The translations under genes and the position numbers were made by a program. Of a DNA stretch of 64,000 nt, positions 35,609 through 47,991 are shown piece by piece. The stretch lies in the NCBI GenBank assembly GCA_019416865.1, contig DXWL01000001.1:1-64000 (forward strand). The letters run 5' to 3'. The notes under the pieces were generated by a model, which made no database searches, was not told the DNA's origin, and saw nothing but the letters and a program-made list of their open reading frames with translations. Position 1 is the stretch's first letter. Every line of letters starts with the position of its first letter. This DNA comes from Fusobacterium sp. (GTDB lineage: Bacteria; Fusobacteriota; Fusobacteriia; Fusobacteriales; Fusobacteriaceae).

Positions 35609-35920
35609 CTACGCTTGTTTAATCTCGATTCCAACACCAGCTGGTAAGTTAACCGCTGTTAAAGATGATATTGTTTTTTGAGTAGAGTTTTTAATTTCCA
35701 CCATTCTTCTGTGGATTCTCATTTCAAACTGCTCTCTTGAATCTTTGTTAACATGTACTGATCTTAATACAGTGTATTTTTTAATTTTTGTAGGCAGAGG
35801 CATAGGTCCTGCGATTTCAGCACCAGATTTTTCTGCTACTTCTGCAATCTTCTTTGCTGATTGATCTAATAACATGTGATCATAAGCTTTCAAGTAGATT
35901 CTTAATTTATTAGAAGCCAT
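35609..35920 (-). CDS. rpsJ: 30S ribosomal protein S10
   Basis: S10 (103 aa), first gene of the cluster; it is also NusE, a transcription antitermination factor. It has [36 protein letters not shown] and the loop [23 protein letters not shown] lies upstream of the ATG. The 170-bp gap to rplC is unusually long. Confidence 0.98.
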   Translation of the reverse strand: MASNKLRIYLKAYDHMLLDQSAKKIAEVAEKSGAEIAGPMPLPTKIKKYTVLRSVHVNKDSREQFEMRIHRRMVEIKNSTQKTISSLTAVNLPAGVGIEIKQA

Positions 35921-35981
35921 TTATACACCTCCTTTAATTTTTATTCTTAAAGGATATTAACATCCTTTGTACACCTTGAGA

Positions 35982-36009
35982 ATTATATCATAAATCCTAA
36001 TATTTGCAA
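35982..36009 (-). promoter_or_regulatory. Promoter of the S10-spc cluster
   Basis: TTGCAA (36004-36009), 16-bp spacer, TATAAT (35982-35987) on the minus strand. The leader of about 55 nt contains a small hairpin AAAGGAT/ATCCTTT (35951-35969). Beyond the promoter, 36010-36140 is AT-rich with no visible feature. Confidence 0.65.
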
Positions 36010-36144
36010 AGCTTTTTTTTGCTTTTTTTCAAAAAATTTTCATTATTTTTCAATTAATGGATTCAGACCCCTATTTTTCCAGCTTTGAAACATTTTAAAA
36101 AGGTGTGCTTTCTTTTCGTTTTCCTACATTATATTATATATTAT

Positions 36145-36177
36145 AAAAACAGAGCCTGACTTTTACATCAGACCCTG
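36145..36177 (-). terminator. Intrinsic terminator of the autotransporter gene
   Basis: In RNA sense CAGGGTCTGA pairs with TCAGGCTCTG (two G-U pairs) around an 8-nt loop, followed by UUUUUA. A wider pairing AAACAGAGC/GCTCTGTTT (to 36216) encloses it. Confidence 0.8.
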
Positions 36178-36222
36178 CTTTTAGAGAAAATTTATTATAA
36201 TTATGTAAGCTCTGTTTGATAA

Positions 36223-39200
36223 CTAGAATTTGTATCCTACACCAACATTAACTCCATATGCTTCTGTGTCGTTGCTTCCAAATTCATATGTGAATCCACC
36301 ATTATAGAAGAATCCATTTTCATTTGTTACTTCTGCACCTAAATCAAATTTAACTGTATTTTCTGCAAGTTCTGCTCCTAATACATCAAATCCGTTACTT
36401 GCTTCTGTTCCATAGAATCTTCCTGTAAATTCTTTATCTGTATCTCCCATTGCTTTAGTATAAGATAGTCCAAATCTTACATCTGCTTGAGATTTTTCAA
36501 ATTGAACTGATTTTACTACATCAAATCCTACTTCTGCGTCAAATGTAGAGATTTCTGCATCTGATACTCCAAAATAAGAATCTTTTGCATTATCTTGGTC
36601 TATATAAGTATATCCTAATTTAACTTTAGGTTGTACAGAAAGTCCATCTCCAAGATCTGCTGTATATCTTCCTTGTACATATCCGCTTAATGCTTGAGTA
36701 TCGTATTTATCTCCTGTTGTTCCTAAGATATTGTTATCAGCATCATATTCTCCAAATTGATATCCTAATCCTGCTGTGAAATCATAGTTTCCAACAACTT
36801 TATTTCCATATACTCCTAAGTAGAATAGATCTGCATCAGCACTTCCATTATCTGTATCAACATCTTGTTTTACACCAGAGAAAGCTACTCCTGCTGTTGT
36901 AGTTTCATTTACACCATAACCAAATGCTGCCATAAGTCCTGTTGATTCTACTTCAGAAGAGTAATCTTTTACGATTCCTTTTCTGTCATATTCATTTTTA
37001 GAGTAAAGTGCTTTACCTTCAGCTGTCCATTTTCCTACTTCGGATTTTCTAGCAAGAGATTCAACAGCTTCTTCATTCATTTTAACATTATCATAAGCTG
37101 CTCTTACAGTTTCAGAATAGATGTTAGATGAATAGAATTTATCTAGGGCTTCTGCTCTTTCATCAACTGTTTTATATCCAAATTCATTTAATTTAGAGTG
37201 GATAACTTGAGAAGCTGCAAATACATCATTTAGTTCTGCACTGTATCCATTTTCACTTGCTATATTATCTTTGTAGTTAAGAGCATATTTATTACCTTCT
37301 GTTCCTACTTTTGATAATTCATAGAAATCTTCACTAGTTTCTGTTAGTTTAACTTCATTTCCATTAAGTTCTGTTTTACTTCCTAAATCAATTACTGTAT
37401 CCTTACCTATATTTGCTTCCAATATTACTCCTGTATCTTTAATTGATACTCCAGTATCTCCTGTTACTTTATTAGAAGTATTAAGAAGAGCATTTTCTCC
37501 TTTTCCACTTACCTCAAATATATTTGTTCCTCCAGTAATTGTTGTTCCCTTAGAATCATCATTTTTACCTGTCATTGTAATATTTGAAGCATAGTATGCT
37601 GTAGCATCTCCAACTAATTTTATATTATTAGATTTTACATCTCCATTAAATCTTGCTGAAGCTTTATTTCCTGTTGTTGCTCCAATATTTATTCCATTAT
37701 TGTCAGCACCATTAAAAGTAACTTTTCCATTATAAACTGCATTTTCATTTATAACACCAAGTCTATCATTTGCAGTAACATTACCACCGTATACTGTTGT
37801 TTTTACTTCAGTAGCTGGTGCAGCAAATAATGCTGTTCTTAATCTAGTACTTCCAAACAATTGATTCCATAAATCATCATTACCTGTAACAACACTTCCT
37901 GCTGTAATATCTCCGTCTACTGTTGAATCAGTTACATTAACAGTTCCGTTTGTATTACCTTCTGCTCCAATATTTCCTGTAAAGTTTGTTCCATCTAATG
38001 TTAAAGATGAATCTTTATGAGCAAATTCTATAGCTGTTTTTCCTTTTTCTCCATTTATTTCTCCTGAAGTTATTGTTAAATCAGCCTTTGTACCAGAATT
38101 TCCTATTGTAATATGTTTATCTCCGTCAATATTTATAGGAGTATTTTCTATTGTTACTCCATTTATTCCAGAAGTATCATTTTTTACTGTAATATTGTTA
38201 TAAATATTTACTGAACCAACATCTATTGAAGTTTCTCCTCCAACTAAAGCAAGATTATCTCCAAGGTTTACTTCTCCACCATTTTCTTTTCCAGCATTAA
38301 TTATTTCATCAGAGCTGTAATCTCCACCACCAATAATTACATCATCTGTTTGTAATATACCTTTACCATCTTTATCTTTTAACATTCCAGTAAATGTATA
38401 TTTTCCTCCAAATAAACTTGATGCTTCAAAATCTTTTAACTCGTCTACTGTTTTATCAGAGATTTGGATTGTACCTGCACTTGTAAATTTACCATCTTTA
38501 TTTGTAGCAACTTTTTGTGTAGATTTTACTACTATAGTTCCATCATTTTCTGCTTCTCCACCTTTTATTGTTATAAGAGATGTATTATCTTCAGCTAATC
38601 CTAAAGTTAGTTTTCCGCTATTTGTTAATATTTCATCCTTTTCCAAAAGAATATTATTAACTTTCATATCTGTGTCTTTAGATATAGTTATTTTATCAAA
38701 TCCAGCTATTTTTTCTAAGCTGTTTTTATATCCATTGATATTTAAGTAAGATTCTCCTACTATTGCAGCTGTTTTCTCTTTATCAACATTACCAACTGTA
38801 TTATCATCAGCTATAGCCATTCCTGTTCCGTAAACGCTTCCTTGAATATCTGTATCGCCAATATTAATAGTAGATTTTCCAACTTCTGAAACTCCTCCTG
38901 CTACAGCAATACCACCTGCTAAAATATCTCCTTTTACTGTTCCATCTGTAATATTTATTTCAGATTCTGCTACTTCAGTGTATCCATTTCTTGAAGCTAC
39001 CCCACCAGCTGTAATAGCAACATCTTTTCCTGCTTCCATTACCTTATCAAAAGAACCATGAGTTCCAAAAATATTAGCTATATGATGATATCCAAATTTA
39101 TCTACTATTCCACCATTTACATTTATTGTAGATTTTCCTGATGTTATTGTTTCTGCTCTACTATCAGCATGGTCTTTTGTTACTGCAATACCTCCGCCAA

Positions 39201-41058
39201 ATATTCCGTCAGCAGAACCAGAGTTTAAATTAACAGTAGTAGTTCCTATTTCTGATTTAGAAAATGCTTTATCATCAACAACACCATGATCTAATGCAAT
39301 TCCACTTCCAGAAACTCCAATTACTTCTGCTCCATCTATATTAATTACAGATGAATCAGCTTTTACTGTTGAAGAAGCATTACCAGAAGCAATACCATTT
39401 CCTATTACTCCAACAATATATCCATCTTTTAAATCAATAACTGTATTACCTGCTGTTACATTAGAAACACCTTTATCTCTTGCTACTGCAACTCCATTTC
39501 CTCCAAGTCCTACAACTATTCCTTTATTAGCTACTGTTCCTGTTATTTTTTTTAGAGTTTCAACAGTATTATTTTTTAAATCTTCTTTTTTAAGTTCTTT
39601 TAATGTATTAATAATATCTCCTACTTCTTTTTTAGTAAGCTTACTATCATCAACATTGACTGTAATATTTATATCTCCAGCTGTTACTGTTGATTTAGAA
39701 ACTGTTCCATCTGCACTATTTTGATGAGATACAGCAATACCATTTCCTAAAACTCCTGCTGCAGCTGTTTTTCCATTAAGATCCACATTAATATCTCCAG
39801 ATTTAACTGTTGATGTTCCACCATCTCTAAGTCCTGAAACTGTAATTGGTGGTATTCCATCTAAATCAATTATAAAGTTTCCATTTTCATCTATCGTTCC
39901 TTTTTTTCCACCTATTTCTAATCCAGCTTTTAAATATTGAGAAGCATCAGTTGCAACTGCAAGACCTCCACCTATTACTCCAACAGAAAGTCCATCATTT
40001 ATTTCTACATTTGTAGTTCCTGTTATATTAGCAGAAGCACTTCCTCCTAAAGTAGAAACTGCCATTCCACCACCAAATAATCCAACTGTAATTCCTTCTA
40101 ATTGTTCTGAACTAACTTTAGAATTAATATTTATTGTTGAATTTCCATTTACAGTTGATACTGCTGTTCCTCCTATAGCTGCTGCAAGTCCTCCTGCTGT
40201 TACTCCAGCTGCATTAGCACCATTATTTATATTTAATGTAGTATTTCCTATTATATTAGCTGTTGCTTCTCCTTGTAATTTAAAAGTTAGAAATTTTTTA
40301 GCAGCTATATTTCCTAATGAAACTGCTGTACTTCCTGTAGTCGCACCAAATACATTTCCATTATTTAGTGTTACAGTAGTATCTCCTTTTCTACTTATGG
40401 AAATAGGTTCTTGTTTTAGACTGAATGTAGAATATTTTCCTGTTCCTATTATCATATCTCCACCCATTAATCCCAAAATTACTGGTGAAGATGTTTCGTT
40501 TCCTATTTCTGTTACTAAACTTTGTTCTATAAGTTCATTGTCTTTTTTAGTATTAGTTCTATTTATTATTTCAGCTACTTTTTTAGATAGCTCATTTGTT
40601 CCTCCTACTAGATTAACTAAGCTATCTAAACCTGTATTATACTTTCCTTGCCCTGCTAAAGCTCCAGTTATAACAGTTTTTCCTTGATTTTGTTCATCTT
40701 TATATTTATTTATATACTGTCCATCTACAACTTTAGCATTTTGAGATAAAGCACTTCTTATTTTTTCAAAATCCCCATTAGAAGCAATTAAATCTGCTAA
40801 TAACTCTCCTGCACTTCCATGAGTATTAATTACTAATTTTCCATCTTTTCCTACAACAAATTTACTTGTTGCTAAATCATCAATTATTTTATTAGTATAA
40901 ATTCCATCTACCGTTTCCCAAGTAACTTTATCAGTTGCATCTGCTCCCATTACAACAGTTCCTGCAATTAAAAATCCAACTACAGTTGCCATAGTTACTT
41001 TAACTTTTGTTTTCAGCCATCTTTTTAAACTTTTTTCTGTGCTTTCATAATTATTCAT
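36223..41058 (-). CDS. Type Va autotransporter (large surface protein)
   Basis: A 1,611-aa outer-membrane autotransporter. The N-terminus is an extended signal peptide: a charged stretch (EKSLKRWLKTKVKV), then hydrophobic TMATVVGFLIAGTVVMG and a likely cut after GADA. The passenger is a cysteine-free Gly/Thr/Asn-rich beta-helix with about eleven copies of a G-x-x-G-x-G-[IVLM]-A motif, spaced roughly 25-70 residues between about residues 270 and 800. After an alpha-helical linker, the last about 270 residues form a 12-strand-type beta-barrel ending in GVGYKF, the terminal Phe recognised by BAM. Fusobacterial autotransporters commonly act in adhesion; the ligand is not predictable here. Good AGGAGGGG ribosome site. 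Confidence 0.92.
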   Translation of the reverse strand: MNNYESTEKSLKRWLKTKVKVTMATVVGFLIAGTVVMGADATDKVTWETVDGIYTNKIIDDLATSKFVVGKDGKLVINTHGSAGELLADLIASNGDFEKIRSALSQNAKVVDGQYINKYKDEQNQGKTVITGALAGQGKYNTGLDSLVNLVGGTNELSKKVAEIINRTNTKKDNELIEQSLVTEIGNETSSPVILGLMGGDMIIGTGKYSTFSLKQEPISISRKGDTTVTLNNGNVFGATTGSTAVSLGNIAAKKFLTFKLQGEATANIIGNTTLNINNGANAAGVTAGGLAAAIGGTAVSTVNGNSTININSKVSSEQLEGITVGLFGGGMAVSTLGGSASANITGTTNVEINDGLSVGVIGGGLAVATDASQYLKAGLEIGGKKGTIDENGNFIIDLDGIPPITVSGLRDGGTSTVKSGDINVDLNGKTAAAGVLGNGIAVSHQNSADGTVSKSTVTAGDINITVNVDDSKLTKKEVGDIINTLKELKKEDLKNNTVETLKKITGTVANKGIVVGLGGNGVAVARDKGVSNVTAGNTVIDLKDGYIVGVIGNGIASGNASSTVKADSSVINIDGAEVIGVSGSGIALDHGVVDDKAFSKSEIGTTTVNLNSGSADGIFGGGIAVTKDHADSRAETITSGKSTINVNGGIVDKFGYHHIANIFGTHGSFDKVMEAGKDVAITAGGVASRNGYTEVAESEINITDGTVKGDILAGGIAVAGGVSEVGKSTINIGDTDIQGSVYGTGMAIADDNTVGNVDKEKTAAIVGESYLNINGYKNSLEKIAGFDKITISKDTDMKVNNILLEKDEILTNSGKLTLGLAEDNTSLITIKGGEAENDGTIVVKSTQKVATNKDGKFTSAGTIQISDKTVDELKDFEASSLFGGKYTFTGMLKDKDGKGILQTDDVIIGGGDYSSDEIINAGKENGGEVNLGDNLALVGGETSIDVGSVNIYNNITVKNDTSGINGVTIENTPINIDGDKHITIGNSGTKADLTITSGEINGEKGKTAIEFAHKDSSLTLDGTNFTGNIGAEGNTNGTVNVTDSTVDGDITAGSVVTGNDDLWNQLFGSTRLRTALFAAPATEVKTTVYGGNVTANDRLGVINENAVYNGKVTFNGADNNGINIGATTGNKASARFNGDVKSNNIKLVGDATAYYASNITMTGKNDDSKGTTITGGTNIFEVSGKGENALLNTSNKVTGDTGVSIKDTGVILEANIGKDTVIDLGSKTELNGNEVKLTETSEDFYELSKVGTEGNKYALNYKDNIASENGYSAELNDVFAASQVIHSKLNEFGYKTVDERAEALDKFYSSNIYSETVRAAYDNVKMNEEAVESLARKSEVGKWTAEGKALYSKNEYDRKGIVKDYSSEVESTGLMAAFGYGVNETTTAGVAFSGVKQDVDTDNGSADADLFYLGVYGNKVVGNYDFTAGLGYQFGEYDADNNILGTTGDKYDTQALSGYVQGRYTADLGDGLSVQPKVKLGYTYIDQDNAKDSYFGVSDAEISTFDAEVGFDVVKSVQFEKSQADVRFGLSYTKAMGDTDKEFTGRFYGTEASNGFDVLGAELAENTVKFDLGAEVTNENGFFYNGGFTYEFGSNDTEAYGVNVGVGYKF

Positions 41059-41487
41059 AATAACTTCCCCTCCTTAAAATATTAATAAAGTTTTTATTTT
41101 TCATTAAATGTAAGCACATCTGAATACTATATACAGATGTTTATAAATTTTTCTCTATCATAGAAAAGTTTATAAATATCTGTGTAGTTAATTATAAATA
41201 ATTATACGAAAAAATTTTTAACTATTTTTTCTAAAATTTTACTACTTTTCAGATAAAAAATATAAAAAAACAGTCATTTTCAAGAAAGAAAATAATTGTT
41301 TGAATACTCATAATTAATTATACACATTTTATAATCAATACATTTTTTGTATTAATATGACATTTTATATGTTTTTACAAACTATATTTCTTACCATAAG
41401 GATAGCTCACTTTTTCTAAAAAATCAAGTTATTTTTTCTTATCTCCATATAATTATTATATAATTAGTAATTCAAATAATTAATAAC
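41059..41487. other. Long AT-rich upstream region of the autotransporter gene
   Basis: About 430 bp without a gene. In the transcribed strand it holds hairpins ACATCTG/CAGATGT (41117-41140) and a long imperfect inverted repeat built on two TTTATAAA boxes (41140-41177). No promoter with both hexamers and good spacing stood out. It probably carries the autotransporter promoter and a structured leader, which could be a site of expression control. Confidence 0.45.
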
Positions 41488-41518
41488 AAAAAAGAACGGT
41501 ATATCTCAACCGTTCTTT
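41488..41518 (-). terminator. Intrinsic terminator of the atp operon
   Basis: AAAGAACGGT/ACCGTTCTTT perfect 10-bp stem followed on the minus strand by a T-tract, just after the atpC stop. Confidence 0.88.
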
Positions 41519-41524
41519 CATATC

Positions 41525-41932
41525 TTATAATAATTTTTCAGCAATACTTACTTTTACAAGAGCTTCATGCAGAGATTTACGAGCCATCAGAAGATTTTTA
41601 TCTTCAGTCAGCTTTTTCAATCTTTCTTCTGCCAGAGCTGCCTCTTTTCTTGCAGCTTCTATATCAATATCTGTTGAAAGAATTGCTTCGTCTGCAAGAA
41701 TGATTACTTTATTATTATTTATTTCAAGAAAACCTTCTGATATATAGTAAGATATCTCTTTCCCTTTTTCCTCTCTTACCATCATTTCACCAATAGCAAG
41801 TCCAGCAACAAAAGGCGAGTGATTTGGAAGTATTCCCATATCTCCCTCTGTTGTTCTTACAAGGACAAATTCAACATCATTTGAATATACCTTTCCTGAA
41901 GGTCCAACTATTTCAAGTTTAAAGTTCGCCAT
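41525..41932 (-). CDS. atpC: ATP synthase F1 epsilon subunit
   Basis: Epsilon (135 aa) links the gamma shaft to the c ring and can inhibit ATP hydrolysis. Beta-sandwich start FKLEIVGPSGKVYSNDVEFV in outline, GDMGILPNHSPFVAGL, and a helical C-terminus with DIEAARKEAALAEERL. Last gene of the operon, 2 bp after atpD. Confidence 0.97.
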   Translation of the reverse strand: MANFKLEIVGPSGKVYSNDVEFVLVRTTEGDMGILPNHSPFVAGLAIGEMMVREEKGKEISYYISEGFLEINNNKVIILADEAILSTDIDIEAARKEAALAEERLKKLTEDKNLLMARKSLHEALVKVSIAEKLL

Positions 41933-41934
41933 AA

Positions 41935-43350
<1,416 letters not shown>

Positions 43351-43353
43351 TTA

Positions 43354-44205
43354 TTATTTTAATGCAGCTGCTCCACTGACAATCTCTGTGATCTCTTGTG
43401 TAATTGCAGCTTGTCTTTCTCTATTGTATTGAAGATTTAATTCTTTCATCATATCTTCAGCGTTTTCAGTGGCATTCTTCATTGAATTTTTTCTTGATGA
43501 GTGCTCACTGGCTGTGTTGTCTAATATTGCCTGATACAATTCTATATTCAAGTATTTTGGCAATAAACTTGAAAGAATTGTTTCTGCATCAGGTTCAAAT
43601 ATATATGGTGTATTTGTATCTGTTTCTACTCTTTCAATAGGAATAAGTTTTTTTACTGTAAGATCACATCTTAATGCAGAAACAAATTTATTGTATATTA
43701 CATATACTTCATCAAAAATATCAGCATAGTAATATTCAACTATGTTTTCACTTATCTCTTTAGCTTTTTCAAACATAGCTTCAGGAATAAGCTGTATGTA
43801 TTCTGCTTTTAAGTCATAATTTCTTTTTACGCAGTAATCTCTTCCTTTTTTACCTATTGCGATTACAGAAACCTCTTTTCCACTGTGCTGCTCTTCAAAC
43901 TCTTTCAATTTTTTTAAAGTGTTGTTGTTAAAGCTTCCGCAAAGACCTCTGTCAGATGTCATTACGATAACCCCTATTCTTTTTACCTGTTCTTTTCCGT
44001 CAAAAAGAGGGTGTTTTTCAGCTTTTACTCCAGCAGCAATATTCCTTAATATCTCATGGATACTGTCAGAATATGGTCTTGATTTTGCAACTATAGCTGC
44101 AAATCTTTTAAATTTTGTTGTGGAAACTATTTCCATTGCTTTTGTAATCTGATGAGTAGACTGGACACTTTTTATTCTATCTTTAATTTCTCCTGAACCA
44201 GCCAT
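43354..44205 (-). CDS. atpG: ATP synthase F1 gamma subunit
   Basis: Central rotor shaft (283 aa) with the typical paired termini: [20 protein letters not shown] at the start and [26 protein letters not shown] at the end (both in outline), plus [12 protein letters not shown]. Between atpA and atpD. Confidence 0.97.
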   Translation of the reverse strand: MAGSGEIKDRIKSVQSTHQITKAMEIVSTTKFKRFAAIVAKSRPYSDSIHEILRNIAAGVKAEKHPLFDGKEQVKRIGVIVMTSDRGLCGSFNNNTLKKLKEFEEQHSGKEVSVIAIGKKGRDYCVKRNYDLKAEYIQLIPEAMFEKAKEISENIVEYYYADIFDEVYVIYNKFVSALRCDLTVKKLIPIERVETDTNTPYIFEPDAETILSSLLPKYLNIELYQAILDNTASEHSSRKNSMKNATENAEDMMKELNLQYNRERQAAITQEITEIVSGAAALK

Positions 44206-44219
44206 TTTCTCACCTCTTC

Positions 44220-45722
44220 TTAGTTAAAATTCTTTTTGAATGCTTCTATTGCTTCTCTTATTTTAGCCTCTAATTCTTTATCAAGAGCTTTTTTCTCTCT
44301 GATTTCGTCTAAAATTGTTGTTGTATTTTCAAGTTCTTTTAACAACTCGTTCTCAAATCTGCTTACTTCATCAACAGGGATACTGTCTAAGAATCCATTT
44401 GTTACTGCAAAGAAAGATATAACTTGTCTTTCAACTGCATATGGTCTGTTTTGAGGTTGTTTTAATACTGCCATGATTCTGTGTCCTCTTTCAAGCTGAG
44501 CTTTTGTAGCTTTATCAAGGTCTGAACCGAATTGAGCAAATGTTAAAAGTTCTGTATATTGAGCAAGTTCAAGTTTAACTTTTGCAGCAACCTGTTTCAT
44601 AGCTTTTATCTGAGCTGAACCTCCAACCCTTGATACAGAGATTCCTGCGTCTATTGCAGGTCTGAATCCTGAGTTAAATAGCTGAGAGTCAAGGAATATT
44701 TGTCCGTCTGTAATTGAAATTACGTTAGTAGGGATATATGCAGATACGTCCCCTGCTTGTGTTTCAATTATTGGAAGGGCAGTGATTGATCCTCCTCCAA
44801 GTTCGTCAGAAAGTTTTGCCGCTCTTTCAAGAAGTCTTGAGTGAAGATAGAATACATCTCCAGGATAAGCTTCTCTTCCAGGTGGTCTTTTTAATAGTAA
44901 TGACATTTCTCTATATGCAACAGCGTGTTTAGAAAGGTCATCATATATTATTAAAACATGTTCCCCTTTGTCCATGAAATATTCTCCCATGGCAACTCCT
45001 GCATATGGAGCCATATATTGAAGTGGGGCTGCTTCTGAAGCTGTAGCTGCAACTATTGTTGTATATTCCATAGCTCCAAGGTCTTCTAATTTTTTATAAA
45101 TTTGAGCAACTGTAGATCTTTTTTGACCAATTGCTACATAGATACATTTTACTCCTGTACCTTTTTGGTTAATAATAGCGTCAACAGCTATTGCAGTTTT
45201 ACCTGTTTGTCTGTCCCCTATTATAAGTTCTCTTTGTCCTCTTCCAATAGGTACCATTCCGTCTATTGATTTTATTCCTGTTTGTAATGGTTCAGAAACA
45301 GGTTTTCTTGAAATAATTCCTGAAGCCTTTCTTTCAAGTTCCATGTATTTTACAGGCTCTATATCCCCTTTTCCGTCAATAGGTTGTCCAAGAGCATTTA
45401 CTACTCTTCCTAGGAAATTTTCTCCTGCAGGAACAGAAACTATTCTTCCAGTTGCTTTTACTTCGCTTCCCTCTTTTATTTGAGAAAAATCTCCAAGAAT
45501 AACAGCTCCTACATTGTTTTCCTCAAGATTAAGAACCATTCCCATTATTCCGTCAGTGAACTCTAAAAGCTCTCCTGCTTTAGCATTGCTAAGACCGTAT
45601 ATTCTTGCTATACCGTCCCCTACTTCCAATACAGAACCTGAAGTTTTTACATCGAGGCTTTTTTTATAATTTTCAATTTCGCTTTTAATTATGCTGCTTA
45701 CCTCTTCTGGTCTGATATTCAA
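44220..45722 (-). CDS. atpA: ATP synthase F1 alpha subunit
   Basis: Non-catalytic nucleotide-binding subunit (500 aa). Shows [13 protein letters not shown] (P-loop), [12 protein letters not shown], and the Arg-finger region [20 protein letters not shown] start at 45722 after GGAGG. Between atpH and atpG. Confidence 0.98.
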   Translation of the reverse strand: MNIRPEEVSSIIKSEIENYKKSLDVKTSGSVLEVGDGIARIYGLSNAKAGELLEFTDGIMGMVLNLEENNVGAVILGDFSQIKEGSEVKATGRIVSVPAGENFLGRVVNALGQPIDGKGDIEPVKYMELERKASGIISRKPVSEPLQTGIKSIDGMVPIGRGQRELIIGDRQTGKTAIAVDAIINQKGTGVKCIYVAIGQKRSTVAQIYKKLEDLGAMEYTTIVAATASEAAPLQYMAPYAGVAMGEYFMDKGEHVLIIYDDLSKHAVAYREMSLLLKRPPGREAYPGDVFYLHSRLLERAAKLSDELGGGSITALPIIETQAGDVSAYIPTNVISITDGQIFLDSQLFNSGFRPAIDAGISVSRVGGSAQIKAMKQVAAKVKLELAQYTELLTFAQFGSDLDKATKAQLERGHRIMAVLKQPQNRPYAVERQVISFFAVTNGFLDSIPVDEVSRFENELLKELENTTTILDEIREKKALDKELEAKIREAIEAFKKNFN

Positions 45723-45750
45723 CGATTACACCTCCGATTTATGTGTATTC

Positions 45751-46278
45751 CTAAAGTGATTTAACCAGGTTATCAAGCTGAGTTCTAACTGTACCGTCGA
45801 TAATTCTGTCGCCGATTTTAAGAATTCCTCCTCCGATTATTCCTGCATCAACTTTTTCCACTAGGTTTATCTTTTTCTTAGTTTTCATTTCTAATTTGTG
45901 GATAAGCTTTTCTCTTTGTGCATCTGAAAGTTTAACTGCAAAAGTAGCTTCCACATCAAGTATTTGATTTTTAGCATAGTATATTTTCAAATACTCAGCA
46001 ACTATCTCTCTGATATTTGCTATTCTATTTTTATCTAAAAGATAAAATATTATATTTTTTATCTCTTCACTCTCAGTATGATAGATTTTTCCAAGAGCTT
46101 CTTTCTTCTCCTCATTTGAAATAAGAGGATGATCTATGAAATTCTTGAAATCTCTGTCTGTTTTATAAGATTCCATAAGGCTGTTTAATGCTTCGTAAAC
46201 CTCTTTTATACTGTTCTTAGATTCTGCTATTTCAAAAATTGCCTCTGCGTATCTTCTTCCTACTTGGCTGTCTGTCAT
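45751..46278 (-). CDS. atpH: ATP synthase F1 delta subunit
   Basis: Delta (175 aa) ties F1 to the peripheral stalk. The N-terminal helical bundle starts VGRRYAEAIFEIAE and the C-terminus has DAGIIGGGILKIGDRIIDGTV in outline. Its start overlaps the atpF stop by 4 nt (ATGA). Confidence 0.97.
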   Translation of the reverse strand: MTDSQVGRRYAEAIFEIAESKNSIKEVYEALNSLMESYKTDRDFKNFIDHPLISNEEKKEALGKIYHTESEEIKNIIFYLLDKNRIANIREIVAEYLKIYYAKNQILDVEATFAVKLSDAQREKLIHKLEMKTKKKINLVEKVDAGIIGGGILKIGDRIIDGTVRTQLDNLVKSL

Positions 46279-46781
46279 TGAACATCTCCTACCTTGTCGA
46301 TGAAGTCATCTATCAGCAAATCTCCAGCTTTAGAATCTAATTTTTCAGTAATAATTTTTTCAGCAAGTTCAACAGCAAGAGTCTGCATTTCTCCTCTTAT
46401 CACCTGTCTTGCTCTTTCTTTCATTTTTGTTACTTCCACTTCAGCACTTTTTAAAATCTTATCTCTTTGAGCAGTAGCTTCTTTTAAAATCTCTTCTTTT
46501 CTTTCGTCGGCTTTTTTCTCAGAAAGGCTTATAATATTATGAGCCTCTATTCTTGCCTTCTTTAAGATTTCCTCTGCTTGTTCTCTTGCTTCTTTTGCAG
46601 ATTCTTTATCTTTTTTTGCATCTTCAAGATCTCCGGCTATTTTAGCCTGTCTTTCCTTTATTACTCTTTGTAAAGGTTTTTTCATATATTTATTGAAGAT
46701 AACTATCAAGATGAAAAAGTTTATAATCTGCCAAAGCATATTTATATCTATTGATATTGCAGGCATATTTTGTGGTGCCAA
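46275..46781 (-). CDS. atpF: ATP synthase F0 b subunit
   Basis: Peripheral-stalk subunit (168 aa): one N-terminal membrane helix (NMLWQIINFFILIVIF) followed by a long charged helix rich in Lys/Glu/Ala forming a dimeric coiled coil. TTG start at 46781 with GGAGG upstream. Between atpE and atpH. Confidence 0.96.
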   Translation of the reverse strand: MAPQNMPAISIDINMLWQIINFFILIVIFNKYMKKPLQRVIKERQAKIAGDLEDAKKDKESAKEAREQAEEILKKARIEAHNIISLSEKKADERKEEILKEATAQRDKILKSAEVEVTKMKERARQVIRGEMQTLAVELAEKIITEKLDSKAGDLLIDDFIDKVGDVQ

Positions 46782-46833
46782 GATTATTACCTCCTTCCCG
46801 GATTAATTAATTTCTGTCTAATTTACCCGGTTA

Positions 46834-47160
<327 letters not shown>

Positions 47161-47973
47161 TTATTTTTCTTCTTCCATTACGGAATCTCCCAATGCTCCC
47201 TGAATATGAACCATGGCAAGCATTGTGAATACGAAACTCTGTACCACTGCTGAGAATAAATCAAAATATAAGTGCAGAGGTGCAGGTACTACCCATGGTG
47301 CTGCTTTGTAAAGAAGCCCCATGATAACTGATCCTGCAAACATATTTCCGAAAAGTCTCATTGACATATTTACAGGTTTTGCTAATTCTCCTACTATGTT
47401 TAAAGGCAACATAACAGGCACTGGGTCTAAAAATCCCTTGGCATAACCAAGTGCTCCATTTCTCTTTATACTTGTTCCTATAAAAGTTACTGCTACTAAA
47501 ATTGCAAGTCCCACTGTGGTATTAAGATCCATTGTAGGTGCACGGAAAGCAGGTGATATAGTTACTGTTCCGTCAGCCCCAAATGAAGGCCATGGTATAG
47601 GGAAGAAAAATGTCAGCAGATTTGATGTTAGAATAAAAATAAATATTACAGCCAGAAATGAGAAATATTTCTTTTTCCAGCTTCCTATCATCTGCCCTAT
47701 TAAACCATCAAGAAATTCATACAATGATTCCAGTGCTGTCTGAAGTCCTGATGTTGGTATAAGTTCAAGTTTCCTAGTCCCTACTTTAAACAGTAAAAAT
47801 AAAACAAGCATACAGAACCAAGTTCCTATCACGGTGATTGTAACAGGAAGTCCAGCCTGTCCGTTACCCATATCAATTGCTAATGGCAGTTTATGCAAAA
47901 AATCAGGCAGCGGAACAAAAAAGACAATCTTTGGTCCTTCCACTAGAGGTGGAGTAAAAAAACCTATGTTCAT
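47161..47973 (-). CDS. atpB: ATP synthase F0 a subunit
   Basis: Stator channel subunit (270 aa, several membrane helices) that carries ions to and from the c ring. The essential Arg lies in PVNMSMRLFGNMFAG. The C-terminus is LHLYFDLFSAVVQSFVFTMLAMVHI in outline. Between the AtpI-like gene and atpE. Confidence 0.97.
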   Translation of the reverse strand: MNIGFFTPPLVEGPKIVFFVPLPDFLHKLPLAIDMGNGQAGLPVTITVIGTWFCMLVLFLLFKVGTRKLELIPTSGLQTALESLYEFLDGLIGQMIGSWKKKYFSFLAVIFIFILTSNLLTFFFPIPWPSFGADGTVTISPAFRAPTMDLNTTVGLAILVAVTFIGTSIKRNGALGYAKGFLDPVPVMLPLNIVGELAKPVNMSMRLFGNMFAGSVIMGLLYKAAPWVVPAPLHLYFDLFSAVVQSFVFTMLAMVHIQGALGDSVMEEEK

Positions 47974-47991
47974 ATAAACCCTCCTCTCTTT

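Noticed and set aside
41140..41177. CRISPR-like repeats in the autotransporter upstream region
   Set aside because: The TTTATAAA boxes are palindromic, too short and not regularly spaced; no spacers or cas genes are present.
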